A DNA stretch of 64,000 nucleotides. Origin: JAGXRK01 sp963714415. GTDB taxonomy: Bacteria > Bacteroidota > Ignavibacteria > Ignavibacteriales > Ignavibacteriaceae. Where the stretch lies: the NCBI GenBank assembly GCA_963714415.1, contig CAVQOL010000003.1, positions 453,653 through 517,652 of the forward strand. The letters run 5' to 3'. The position numbers and the translations under genes were made by a program. Below are positions 26,805-37,542 of the stretch, one piece after another. Below the pieces are notes generated by a model, which did not search any database, was not told the DNA's origin, and was given only the letters and a program-made list of their open reading frames with translations. The stretch's first letter is position 1. The number at the start of each line of letters is the position of its first letter.

Positions 26805-29800
26805 TATTTTATCACTGCAAATTTACCAAGTTTTTCCTCACCTTCATTATTTTGATCATCAATCATAACAACTCTGTAAATATAAACACCTGTAGAAATC
26901 TTTTCTCCGAATTCGTTTGTAAGATTAAAATCTACTCCGCCATTGCCATCTAGTTCTTCTAATTCTTTTACTCTAATTCCATTAATATCCCATATTGTAA
27001 TTTTTGCTCTTTGCGGAAGATTGGCAAAAGTAATAAAACCTTGACTCTCCCCTGCTCTGGCAGGATTCGGATAAACATAAACATCAGTTAAATCATTTGC
27101 AAAACCTGTGAGTACAATATAGCTGCCAGCACCTGAGCGAATTAAAATATTTCCCGTGGCTAAGTCGGAAAAAACATTTTCAATTCTTAGAATATATTCT
27201 TTTCCAATTGATCCAACAGGTTTTTGATTTTTAAGATCAAGATAAACTACTTTTTTATCATTTGCATCAATTCTTACTTCAGATACTTTGTTTGATGGCT
27301 CAAAGGAATAGTTATTTACATTCTTTACGGTTTGCTCATCGACCGGAAAATTGAATACTACTTTTATTAGATATGGATTTAATATTTCAAAAGAGGATAC
27401 AAAGAAATCAATTTCATCAGGAGCATATTGTACCGAAAAGGATAATGTATCTTCTGCAATTGGTGAATTATAAAAATCCTTTATTTTGCTAACTATTATT
27501 TTATTATCCCCAACAGGCAAAGGTTCAGTATATGACAATAAATAAGAATACTGATCTGAAGGTGATATTGAATTCGGATAACCTACCCCGACTATTTCAA
27601 ACGATTGAAGATTCTCAATTGTGTTTTTTATCTTGTTGGAAAAAGTAATTATAACACTATAGTTACTTTTACTTACTGCCTTTAAAGGTTTGGCAGGTTC
27701 GTGAGAATAAACTTCAATGATGTTACTTAAACCGGATAATGGTTCAGTGTTAGAAGGTTCGAATGCCTGAACTGCATAATAGTAATATTTATTTGAGTCA
27801 ACATTATTATCAATATAGATTTTCTCTAATGTAGAATCTATAAGTTCTAAATTTGCAGCGTCAAGTCCTTTATAAATATAATATTTTTGTGCATCTGAAA
27901 TCCAACTGAGCTGAACAGCATCTGAGCTCAGACTAAATCCCTGTAAGCTCGCAGGAACTAATGTCCTAATTACATTTGAAAATTCATAAAATTTAAATTC
28001 ATTATTTATCCTTAATCCGATTTCAGTCACACCATTCTGATTCAAATCACCAATAAATACATTTTTAGTGTTGGATCCTTCAGTATAAAATACAATTTTA
28101 TCTTCCTGATTCGAATGCTTGAATATATAAGTATAAGGAAATATGTTAACAATCAATTCATCCTGATCATCACCGTCAATATTTAAAAACTTTAGAGACT
28201 GATAGATTTTAGAAAAGGTCAATCCGCCGATATATTCTGCAGATTGATCCAAAAATATCTTTTGCGATATAACTTGTGGATTATGATTTATAAAAGTTAC
28301 AATTAATAATAAAAATGAAGGAGATATTGAGTTAGTTTTATAAAGAATGGCAAAGTCTTTTATTCCATCACCGTTATAATCGCCAATACTCAAAACATCC
28401 TGATCCAATGGTGGAGTTAAACCTAAAGTATAAAAGCTATCGGATTTTGTAAAAGTAAGATTTTGATTTATTCTAAAACTCTTTAAATCGCCGTCATCAT
28501 CTAAAAACCAAATTTCTTTCACGCCATCTTTATTGGTGTCATCTACTAAAATATTTTTTGTTGTATAATTAGATCCAAAAGTATCCGGTTTTGAGATATA
28601 AAAAGTTGAGTCTATTAAAGTTGTGCTAAGATCCTGGTTAACTTTCCAAAGAAGATATCGATCAGGATTAAAATTTTGTGTAATCAAATATTTATTCCCA
28701 TCGTTGACCAGGTCATCAATTAATAAAGGATAAAATATTTTATTAGTAGAGTCTTTTCTGTTAAAAGAGAATGCTCCTGCTTGAGTTTGCTCTAAAGATA
28801 TTACATTTGTAAAGTTTAGTGTTATTAAATCTTTGAGTCCATTATTATTAAAGTCACCGTATAACTGAGGATAACGATTAATTAGTGAATCAGAATCTTC
28901 CTTAATGAATTGATCAGCTTCTAAAACGTAATTGCCAAAAACCACATTCTGACTCGGATAAAAAAGTTGTAATAAAACTTCATTATGCTTATCTGAAAGA
29001 AAACTAACTGGTTTGGGAAATAGCGTTATACTATTTGGTAAACTAAATGGCATTAAACTGAATTGTATTGGCTCAGGTAATTTATCTGTTCTTATTAAAA
29101 AATAGTTGTTGTTATTAGTTGAATCCAAGAATATAGTTTTTAATCCTGCTAGATTCTCAGCTTCAAAATAGACTTCATATAATGTGGATGGCTGAACAAT
29201 TTCTTTTGGAATAAAACCATAGTGAAATTGTTTTACAAACTGGTTATTCGTATTAAAACCATCAAGAGTAATAAAATTAAATTCGGGTTCGCCTAACATT
29301 TTATAATACATTCTGACAATCGATCGTTGATTTGTATATATCTCTGACTGAATTGTTGATTTGTCTCCATAATATAGAGCACCATATCCAACAAGAGATA
29401 CTTCAGGTGGAGTCCTCACTATGTAAAAATTTGTTCTCTCTTCAAGTGTACGTCCATTCGACTGAAAAACAATTAAACGCAATGTGTATGCATCTTCAAT
29501 AAATGTATTTACATCCAATTCGTAGATTAAACTCTCTGCAAATTGGTTTTTTCCATTTTCGATTAATTTAATCCATTGAGTTGGATTTATTCCTCGTCCA
29601 ACTTCAAGATTATAACTGACAAAATATGGTGACAAAACAGAGGCAACTATTTCAATAGAATTTTTATCGGTTGCAAAATCCATTAACGGATGAAAGAATT
29701 TGATTTCTGCAGGAGCAAGTAACTGTTAATGCATTATTCATATTTAATCTGCCTGCACCACTCCTAAGATCCCATCCTTGTTCCCCGATATCATCGGTTG

Positions 29801-31026
29801 TTGATTTTATTATTTGTTTTACTTCTTCGTTAGTAAAATTTTGAACTGATAAAATCAGTGCTGCAGTTGCAGAAACGAAAGGCGCAGAAGCTGAAGTTCC
29901 ACCTATGGTTGCATAACTACTATTTTTTGCTGTTGTTACAATGCTGCTACCGGGTGCAACAAGATCTATTGTTGAACCCCAATTAGAGTTCGGTGCAACA
30001 AAATCCTGATCTGTTGAATTACCAACACTTATGACTTCTGAATAACCTGAAGGATAATGTGGTTCACTTGAGCCTGAATTACCTGAGCTTGCAACCATCA
30101 CCACATTTTGCAAATAAGCATATCTTATAACATCACGAAGTACAAATGAAAATGAGTTATCACCAAAACTCATATTAATTACTTTTGAACCAATTTTAAC
30201 TGCATATAATATTGCTGCAGCTACATCATCTTCTTCTCCGTATCCACCGGGATCGAAAGCACGAAGATTGAGCAGTTTTATATTTGGAGCAGCTCCGGCA
30301 ATACCAGTAATGTTATTCGTTTCCGCACCGGCTATTCCAGCGACATAAGTTCCGTGACCATTTTCATCGTAAGGATTATTATCCCACGCTAAATAATCAC
30401 CGCCAATTGAGTCAAACGGAAAGCCGACACGATCTGTAAAATCCCATCCCATATAATCATCAATAAAACCGTTGTTATCATCATCAATTCCGTTAAATCC
30501 AATCTCAGCTCGAATTAAGATAGATTTTGTTCATCAAATCAGGATGCTCATAATCAATTCCTGTATCAATAATTGAAAGTAAAACATCGTTCAGAGCCAG
30601 TAAGTAACTTTCCATGCGTCAAAAGCCTGAATCTTTAAAGAGTCCCCATTGTTGATTAACTAATGAATCATTTGGAATTATGTTGATTTGATAAGTGACA
30701 GATTGCTGGAAATATTCAATCTCGTCATCGCCTGTGATTACTGTAGAAAATACGCTTTCACTAATCTGATCATCAAAAGTAACTTTGACGATTCTGCCAA
30801 GAACTTCATCTCCCCTTCCTAATCCTTTTGCAAGATAATTTAGATCAAATTCAGGAAGAGATGTACCCCGGTTTACTAATTGTCTGCTAAATCTTTTTTC
30901 AGATATTTTTCTGTGAACTTCTTCAATCGGAACAGAGTTTTTATATTTTATGAAGTAAGTGGTTTGTGAAAATGAAAAAGTTGCGGTTACAAAGAATAAG
31001 AAAAAAAACAGCGCATTAAACTTCAT
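26804..31026 (-). pseudogene. Exported S8 subtilisin-like protease with FG-GAP repeats and T9SS sorting domain, frame-disrupted
   Basis: A ~1,405-residue protein if five extra bases are removed. In order: signal peptide (ending TFSFSQ) and propeptide-like region; S8 domain with Asp in SIIDTGIDYEHPDL (30541-30590), His in ENGHGTYVAGIAGAE and Ser in GGTSASAPFVSATAAL; five Ca-binding FG-GAP-like DxNxDG motifs (such as DTNKDGVKEIWF, DYNGDGIKDFAI); Fn3-like parts; and a C-terminal type A sorting domain (VYPNPARAG to GVYIYRVVMIDD, ending KFAVIK). T9SS would carry it across the outer membrane. Breaks lie near 30621, 30591-30610 (two), 30511 and 29683. All three catalytic residues are present. It overlaps purF by 11 bp and pgsA by 1 bp. 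Confidence 0.85.
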
Positions 31027-32497
31027 ACATTTCCTTCTTAAAATTGATATCTACAGGTGTTGGATATTTACCTGAAAAGCATGCCGTGCAGAAGTTTTTA
31101 GTTCCTGCTTCAGAAACGGCTTCCAACATCTCTTCAATAGTTAAGTATTCTATGCTATCAACTTCAAGATAATTTTTTATCTCTTCAATATTTCCGTGCA
31201 TTCTATGAGCGATAAGTTCAGAGCGGCTTGGAAAATCCATTCCATAATAACAAGGGTGCATTATTGGAGGTGATGAAATTCTGAGATGAATAGCTTTTGG
31301 ATTTCCTTCTCTTAAAAGTTTTACGAGCTGCTTTGATGTAGTACCGCGAACAATTGAATCATCAACCACAACAATTGTTCTGCCTTCCAAAACACCTTTC
31401 ACAATATTAAATTTTATTCTTACATCTGTTTCACGTTGGCTTTGTCCCGGCTGAATAAAAGTTCTTCCAATGTAATGGCTTCTTATCAAGCCGATTTCAA
31501 GCCGGGAATCAATTCCCTCTTTCTCAAACTCTCTTGCGTATCCTAAAGCAGTTGTATTGGAGCTATCCGGAACACTTATAACATATATCCTTTCACCATC
31601 AGGATCAGTAACAGGATGTTTTCGAGCAAGCACTTTACCAAGTTTTCTTCTCATCTTATCAACATAATGTCCGAAGATGAAACTATCAGGACGTGAAAAA
31701 TATATGAACTCAAAAATACAGTGCTTTTGTTCCCTGGATTTTTCTTCAATTTTAAAGGATTTTATTTTTCCTGTGTAAACTGTGTCATCATCAATTACAA
31801 TCAATTCACCTGCTCGGACTTCTCTTAAAAATGTAGCTGATTGAATATCAAAAGCACAAGTTTCTGAAGCAACAAGAAAAGTATTATCAAGCATACCGAT
31901 AGATAATGGTCTGAATCCATAAGGATCGCGTGCAGCAATAAGTTTATCGTCGGTTAGTATAGTAACACAATATGCGCCTTCTATTCTTTTTAATGCTTCA
32001 AGTATCTGGTCAATCTGGTCTTCAAGTTTTGATCGTGCAATAAGATGGAGTATCACCTCTGTATCGCTTGTAGTTTGAAAGATTGCTCCTTCATTAACAA
32101 GTTCTTCTCTTAACTGTTTTGCATTTGTCAAATTTCCGTTATGAGCTATGGCAAGATTACCAAGTCTGTAATTCACCATAAAAGGCTGAATGTTCTTTCT
32201 TGATTTTGCAGTTCCGGTAGTTGAATAACGATTATGCCCGATTGCAGAATTACCGATAAGAACATCACGTAGAAGATTTGAATCTTCAAATACTTCTGAA
32301 ACTAATCCTTCGCCTTTAACAATATTAAAGTGAGCCCTTCCATCTCCATTGAATGATCGGGTTACAATTCCGGTTGCTTCCTGTCCGCGGTGTTGTAATG
32401 CATGAAGCCCATAATAAGCTTGAACAGCGGCAGTATCTGAACCGTAAACGCCGAATATTCCACAATAAGAAATTGGTTTATCTTCTTCGTAATTCAT
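31016..32497 (-). CDS. purF: Amidophosphoribosyltransferase
   Basis: 493 residues. An 11-residue propeptide precedes Cys12 (ISYCGIFGVYG), the nucleophile of the glutaminase domain after cleavage. The phosphoribosyl-binding loop is VVVDDSIVRGTTSKQLV. Cysteines in CIFEFIYFSRPDS, MHPCYYG and NFCTACFSGKYP match the [4Fe-4S]-binding form of the Bacillus type. It catalyses the first step of purine synthesis. It begins the purF-subtilase-pgsA-ftsY chain on this strand and overlaps the subtilase start by 11 bp. Confidence 0.96.
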   Translation of the reverse strand: MNYEEDKPISYCGIFGVYGSDTAAVQAYYGLHALQHRGQEATGIVTRSFNGDGRAHFNIVKGEGLVSEVFEDSNLLRDVLIGNSAIGHNRYSTTGTAKSRKNIQPFMVNYRLGNLAIAHNGNLTNAKQLREELVNEGAIFQTTSDTEVILHLIARSKLEDQIDQILEALKRIEGAYCVTILTDDKLIAARDPYGFRPLSIGMLDNTFLVASETCAFDIQSATFLREVRAGELIVIDDDTVYTGKIKSFKIEEKSREQKHCIFEFIYFSRPDSFIFGHYVDKMRRKLGKVLARKHPVTDPDGERIYVISVPDSSNTTALGYAREFEKEGIDSRLEIGLIRSHYIGRTFIQPGQSQRETDVRIKFNIVKGVLEGRTIVVVDDSIVRGTTSKQLVKLLREGNPKAIHLRISSPPIMHPCYYGMDFPSRSELIAHRMHGNIEEIKNYLEVDSIEYLTIEEMLEAVSEAGTKNFCTACFSGKYPTPVDINFKKEMYEV

Positions 32498-32627
32498 ATA
32501 AAATTAAATGTGTACCATTAAAATATTTACAAACAAAGTTAAGTAATAAAGGATATTTAATGAAACAGAATAATAGTGGATATTTTCATATGAATTAAAA
32601 ATTTTTGGTTACAGGGAAACGAAATAA

Positions 32628-34192
32628 TTAGAATGGGAATTCTTCTTTATGATCAATTTCTATTTCAAGTTGTTCAAGCTTTCTTTTTTCTGCAATCTGA
32701 TGAACTGAATTTCCTTCCACATAAATTGCTTTATATGGAATAGTTGGACAAGCATATTCACACGCTCCGCAGCCAACACAGAACTTATCAGTAACTTCAG
32801 GAATTTTTAATCCTTCTTTATAATCAACCATATCTACTGCTTTGGTTGGACAATGTTCCGAACAAGCACCACAAGCTTTCTTTTCTGTTTCAACAATACA
32901 ATTATCTTTTACAAAAATTGCTTTACCAATTTGGACTACTTTTTTTTGTTCTTGTTTTAGAGGAATAATCGCACCGGTAGGACAAACTTCTAAACAAGAA
33001 ACACAGTCGTAATTACAAAAGCTTGTTTTGAAATCCATATAAGGCTGAAGAATTCCAAGAAATCCAAATTCAAGAAATGACGGCTGTAAAACTTTTGTTG
33101 GGCAAACTGTAACGCAAAGATGACAAGCAGTACAGGTTAAGTTATAATGATCTAAGCTTTTGGATCCCGGAGGTGATGACATTAATTTTTTGTTTACAGG
33201 AACCGTACTTTCTTTTTCAGGAATTATTTTTACCTGAGAGAGTGATAGACCTGATAATCCAATGAAATAAATCAAAGTTTTTGAAATGAATTCACGTTTT
33301 GAATTATCCTTTTCGTTTACATCTGATTCATTCATCATCCAGTTTTGTTGATATGATATTACTTCACTTGGACAAACATCCATACAGTTAAAACAGGCAA
33401 CACATCGTGTGAAATCAATTTCCTTTGTTTTGAAATCTATACATTCCGATTTACAGACTATTTCACAAACCCCACAACCCTCGCATTCAGTCTTGTCTAT
33501 TTTAAGTTGATAAAAAGAATATTTAGATAAATATCCGAATAAAGTTCCGACAGGACAAATTGTATTACAATAAAGTCTTCCGCGTTTGTAAGACAGATAG
33601 ACTATAATAACTAAAAATATAAATGGAAAAAGCGCCAGAAGATATGAATAAGATTTTGGATCGATTGGATAAATAAGATAAACATCAAGCTTTTCTAATG
33701 TAAATGATAGAAAGTTGTTTCCTGCTATGACTAAAGGATTTATAAGTTGTGCAAATATTCTTCCTGCGTTACTATATGGATCGAGAAGATTGAGAAGAAG
33801 CATATTTCCCGCCAAATATAAAAACTAATGTTAAAAGAAGAACTGTATACCTTAGCCATTTGTATTCTTTTGTGTAGTGATACTTTTTCCTTTTATTAAA
33901 TTTCTTTGAAATATTTGATGAGATATCCTGAAGAGTACCGATAGGACAAACACTTGAACAGTATATCCTGCCGTAAAATAAAACCAGAATCGTAACAATT
34001 ATGAATCCTGTTGCAAGAAGAGTATAAACATTAAAGAATTTTAGAATCTGAAGGGACAAATTGAAAATATAAAAAGTAGTTAATTATCCTTGATGGAAGA
34101 GCATGATTTATATCAAGAAAAGCAATTGCTGTAATTATTAGAAAAATTATAGAAACAACAATTCTTATTTTTCTGAGTTTTGATGAATTCAA
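32628..34192 (-). pseudogene. NapH/NapG-like membrane polyferredoxin, frame-disrupted
   Basis: About 520 residues after removal of two extra bases (near 34048 and 33792). It starts at TTG 34192, 4 bp after the DUF362 stop. The N-terminal half has about five membrane helices and two NapH-type Cys motifs (CSSVCPIG and CNTICPVG), then two [4Fe-4S] motifs (CEGCGVCEIVCKSEC, CVACFNCMDVCP). Next comes SKREFISKTLIYFIGLSG, a Tat-like motif with hydrophobic segment, then four more cluster motifs (CTACHLCVTVCP, CVSCLEVCP, CGACSEHCP, CVGCGACEYACP), as in NapG. It would pass electrons from membrane quinols to the periplasm (inference). Confidence 0.78.
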
Positions 34193-34196
34193 TTAA

Positions 34197-35120
34197 TCAA
34201 AATATTTTTCGGTAGATATTCAATTTATCCAGGTCTATTGCACCCAGTTTCATTTCATTTGCAATTCTAATATATTCTATATTATCAGGTTCTTTGCCAA
34301 ACAATTTTGCTGCCGCAGCATCGGCTGCAACAATATCTGATGAAACAACTTGTGATTTCATTGTAACAACATCAGTTTTTGAAACTCCTCTTGGTCCGTT
34401 TCTTTTCATTACATAATATGCGTCAACAACATTAAGATCAGGTTTTCTGAAAGAAGTAAAATCTGCAATACACTGATGAAGATCATTTCTATGCCAGTAA
34501 CCGCGATCCCAGACTATTCCCATTAAATTTTTCATTGAAATTGTCAGATCTGCGGAACCGTGATGTTTCAGTATTGGAACATTTATAAAAACATCTGAAC
34601 TTAAAATCAGCTCGTGGACTTTTGCTTCTTTTAATTTCTTGCCTTGCTTTACTGTTACTTTTTGATAATAATTTTCTGTTGCGCCGGAAACTATCTTTGC
34701 TTTTGCATCTTTTGCTGCTTTTTCAATTCCGCTATTTGTATAAGTACGTCTCCAGTTATCACAAGTGTTATCGAAAACATAAACATCCTTTGCACCTGCG
34801 TCAAAGCAATGCTTAATTATTCTATTTACTAAAAGTGGATTTGTATTACCTGCTCTTTCGGGAGATACATCCCAGCCTATATTCGGTTTTACAACAACAG
34901 TTTGACCTTTCTTGACAAATTTACTCATGCCACCTAAGGCTTTTATTGCTTCATCAAACATAGCATCCGGTTCACCACCTCTTATTGCAGCAAGATCGTA
35001 AGAATCAGGAGGGATAAAAGAATTGTAAGCAAATAGTTTGGAATAATTACCTAATGATAAAGCAGAACCAGCTAACAAGCCTGCTTTAACTGATTTACTT
35101 ATAAAATCTCTTCTTTTCAT
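34197..35120 (-). CDS. DUF362 domain protein with Tat signal
   Basis: 307 residues. The N-terminus MKRRDFISKSVKAGLLAGSA is a twin-arginine signal, so the protein would be exported folded. The mature part matches DUF362 (VVKPNIGWDVSPERAGNTN, then MKNLMGIVWDRGYWHRNDLH and the late VDAYYVMKRNGPRG). DUF362 proteins are widespread and often fused or linked to ferredoxin genes, with no proven reaction. The linked polyferredoxin 4 bp downstream makes a redox role likely, but that is inference. Confidence 0.87.
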   Translation of the reverse strand: MKRRDFISKSVKAGLLAGSALSLGNYSKLFAYNSFIPPDSYDLAAIRGGEPDAMFDEAIKALGGMSKFVKKGQTVVVKPNIGWDVSPERAGNTNPLLVNRIIKHCFDAGAKDVYVFDNTCDNWRRTYTNSGIEKAAKDAKAKIVSGATENYYQKVTVKQGKKLKEAKVHELILSSDVFINVPILKHHGSADLTISMKNLMGIVWDRGYWHRNDLHQCIADFTSFRKPDLNVVDAYYVMKRNGPRGVSKTDVVTMKSQVVSSDIVAADAAAAKLFGKEPDNIEYIRIANEMKLGAIDLDKLNIYRKIF

Positions 35121-35271
35121 AATGAGTCCTTAATAATCGTTTCAAATTTACACGTCTCATAGTAAAAAAGAAACAATAAAATAATTTTCTGCGGGGAATA
35201 ATATTTTGGTTGAAGGCATAAGTTTTTTCAATTATGTTTGTAACACAATTTCATTTTTTTCTGAGGCAAGC

Positions 35272-35794
35272 ATGGAAAAGGTTATCAGTTTACCGGTCAT
35301 CAAATCAAACAGCGGGATCGTAATTTTTGATTTAGCAATTTTATCATTTATTTATTTTCTTCCTGCAGTATCTCATTTACTTGTATTTCCTCTTTATTAT
35401 TTAGACCCGATGAGATTTGTGTTAGTGTTTACTTTGCTGCATACCTCAAAGAGAAATACTTTTATTATTGCTTTGACATTGCCTCTATTTTCATTTCTTA
35501 TTTCATCGCATCCTTCATTTGTTAAAGCAGGGCTTCTCAGCACAGAGCTTTTGCTTAATGTCATTCTATACTTTGTATTTATTAAAAAGCTTAACAGCAG
35601 AATTATCTCTTTGCTATTAAGTATTATAGTCAGCAAGATTGCTTATTATTTATTGAAATATGTTTCAATCGAATACCGGAGTGTTAGCGGATAAACTTTT
35701 TGCAACACCTTTTTACTATCAGGCAATTACAATTTTATTGATTTCCTTTTATGTATTGTTTTTCGAGAAATTTAGTGGTTCTAAAAATAACTGA
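35272..35794 (+). pseudogene. Polytopic membrane protein, one frameshift
   Basis: From ATG 35272, with GAGG six bases upstream, about 173 residues if one extra base near 35679 (TACCGGAG) is removed; after that the frame continues GVLADKLFATPFYYQ to KFSGSKNN and stops at 35794. Five or six hydrophobic stretches (IVIFDLAILSFIYFLPAVSH, RFVLVFTLLH, TFIIALTLPLFSFLI and others) mark an integral membrane protein. The compact size and shape recall ECF transporter S components, but no signature confirms it. It is divergent from the DUF362 gene. Confidence 0.6.
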
Positions 35795-35817
35795 ACAAAA
35801 AATTGAAGGTACTTTAA

Positions 35818-36270
35818 ATGTTAGATCAGAATAAAGCAAAGAATTTTCTAAACGATAAACATATTGCAATCGTCGGAGTTTCCTCAAAAGGTAAAGGATT
35901 CGGAGTTGCGATTTATAATCATCTTTCAGATAGAAATTTTAATGTTTCCGCTGTTAATCCTAATGGTGGAAATATTAAAGGTAAGCCGATTCATAAATCA
36001 TTAAAAGAAATTCAGAGTAAAGTAGATACCATTGTTACGGTAGTACCACCAACAGAAACTGAGAAAATTGTTAAAGAAGCAAAAGAACTCGGAATAAATC
36101 AGATTTGGATGCAACTTGGCTCAGTTTCTCCGGAAGCAATAAAATATTGTGAAGAAAATGGAATGGATGTAGTACAAAATCAATGTGTTATAATGTTTAC
36201 AGAACCAATTGGACTGATTCACAAATTTCACAAATGGATTTGGAAAGCTACCGGACAAATATCCAAATAA
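35818..36270 (+). CDS. CoA-binding protein (CoA_binding_2/YccU type)
   Basis: 150 residues with a Rossmann-type fold: IAIVGVSSKGKGFGVAIYNH (nucleotide loop), VSAVNPNG, VDTIVTVVPPTETEKIV and IWMQLGSVSPEAI. The family binds CoA and its role in the cell is unknown. It follows the membrane protein gene with 23 bp between and ends four bases before the MetX-like gene that comes in from the other strand. ATG 35818 is the clear start. Confidence 0.88.
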   Translation: MLDQNKAKNFLNDKHIAIVGVSSKGKGFGVAIYNHLSDRNFNVSAVNPNGGNIKGKPIHKSLKEIQSKVDTIVTVVPPTETEKIVKEAKELGINQIWMQLGSVSPEAIKYCEENGMDVVQNQCVIMFTEPIGLIHKFHKWIWKATGQISK

Positions 36271-36273
36271 TTT

Positions 36274-37284
36274 TTATTTTTCAAAGAAATTGTTTATTTC
36301 TTCTCTACATCTCTCTAATTCACAGCTAACTGCGAGATGGCCACAATAATTATCTAAAACGAGAAACTTTGCTGGGATCATTTCAGCAATTTTAACAGAT
36401 GTAGATGGATTAACCATTAAATCATTTTTCGAGATAATTATGAAAAGATCTGCCTGAATATGTTTAGCTGCTTCTTCCATTGAACTATTAAAACATTTTG
36501 ATATATCATGTTTCATCATTGCTTTCATTTGAGCCACATAATTATCCACCGTAAATACAGTTAAAGGTTTATTTTCAAAAGATGAAAGATAGGGTTGAAA
36601 TTCGTCTAATTTAACATTCTCATTAACATAGTCTGGAGTTCTGGCAAATAGTGCAGTCATCATATTAGTAATGGTTTTTATTTCCTTCTCAGAAGCTCCA
36701 TATTTTTTTGAAGTTTCAATTATTTTTAGTTGAGTATTCATCCAGAGAAGATCATAGCTTGTCATTTTTGGAGTGCTTACATAGGCAACAATTTTATCAA
36801 TAAAATTTGGATAAGCAACAGCCCATTCAAAAACCTGCATACTGCCCATTGATCCGCCTATTGCTCCATAAATATGATTTAATCCCAAATGCTTTGTCAG
36901 CATTTCGTGTTGAGCATTAACCATATCTCTTATAGTAATTTCCGGGAAACAACTATTTTCATAATTGGAGGGAGATGAAGAAACACCATTTCCAAGAGCA
37001 TCAAAAGCAATTATGTAAAATTTTGATGTATCAACAAAATTTTTCTTTTCAATAAGATTTCCAATTGCTTCAGAAGTGCCTTCAAACCATGAACAATAAA
37101 TTATTACATTTGATTTATCCTCATTTAAAGTACCAAAAGTCCGAAAACCGATCTTGCAATCTTTAATTATCTCATCATTAATAAGTTTATAGTCACCGAT
37201 ATTAACAAATTGCTGAGTAGATTGTGAGAAGATACTTAATGTGAAGAATGATATAAAAACGATAAGAAAAAATTTTATTTTCAT
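36274..37284 (-). CDS. Exported alpha/beta hydrolase of the homoserine acetyltransferase (MetX) family
   Basis: 336 residues. A clear signal peptide (KFFLIVFISFFTLSIFSQS) is followed by a MetX-like core: the nucleophile elbow GAIGGSMGSMQVFEWA, the Asp in IISKNDLMVNPS and the His in DNYCGHLAVSCE, i.e. a complete Ser-Asp-His triad. MetX itself is cytosolic and acetylates homoserine; a periplasmic location makes that reaction unlikely, so an esterase or amidase role is possible. The true substrate is unknown. Confidence 0.85.
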   Translation of the reverse strand: MKIKFFLIVFISFFTLSIFSQSTQQFVNIGDYKLINDEIIKDCKIGFRTFGTLNEDKSNVIIYCSWFEGTSEAIGNLIEKKNFVDTSKFYIIAFDALGNGVSSSPSNYENSCFPEITIRDMVNAQHEMLTKHLGLNHIYGAIGGSMGSMQVFEWAVAYPNFIDKIVAYVSTPKMTSYDLLWMNTQLKIIETSKKYGASEKEIKTITNMMTALFARTPDYVNENVKLDEFQPYLSSFENKPLTVFTVDNYVAQMKAMMKHDISKCFNSSMEEAAKHIQADLFIIISKNDLMVNPSTSVKIAEMIPAKFLVLDNYCGHLAVSCELERCREEINNFFEK

Positions 37285-37431
37285 TGTGCTTCTTAGTTAT
37301 AAATAAAAGAATAATTTGTTGCTCAAATTTATAATTTTGTTCAATAAAACAGGTCTTCAATCAAAAAGAATAGTATAAAAATACCGTTTATAAAAGCACT
37401 TTGAAATACCTGGAAAAGGATTTAAAATAAC

Positions 37432-37460
37432 AAATCCTCATGGTATGTGAGGATTTTTTT
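37432..37460. terminator. Hairpin downstream of tRNA-Pro
   Basis: A 9-bp perfect stem (AAATCCTCA / TGAGGATTT) with a 7-nt loop lies next to the 3' end of the minus-strand tRNA. The T-run is on the plus strand; on the minus strand the stem is followed by GTTATTTTA, so it can stop transcription from either side. Confidence 0.6.
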
Positions 37461-37463
37461 TAG

Positions 37464-37537
37464 TCGGAACGGGGGGATTTGAACCCCCGACCACCTGAAC
37501 CCCATTCAGGTACGCTACCGGGCTGCGCCACGTTCCG
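37464..37537 (-). tRNA. tRNA-Pro(GGG)
   Basis: 74 nt on the minus strand. The 7-bp acceptor stem is CGGAACG/CGTTCCG with discriminator A; the D-arm GCGCAGCCCGGTAGCGC, the anticodon arm CCTGA-ATGGGGT-TCAGG (anticodon GGG) and the T-arm GGGGGTTCAAATCCCCC all fold. The CCA end is not encoded. It closely resembles known bacterial tRNA-Pro genes. Confidence 0.95.
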
Positions 37538-37542
37538 AAATT

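Noticed and set aside
31427..31440. TGTTTCACGTTGGC, similar to half of a parS site
   Set aside because: Only the first half matches the parS palindrome; the second half is unrelated and the site is inside purF, more than 11 kb from parAB.
32353..32598. Open frame on the plus strand over the start of purF
   Set aside because: It lies mostly antisense to a well-conserved gene, has no recognisable family or domain and no good ribosome site.
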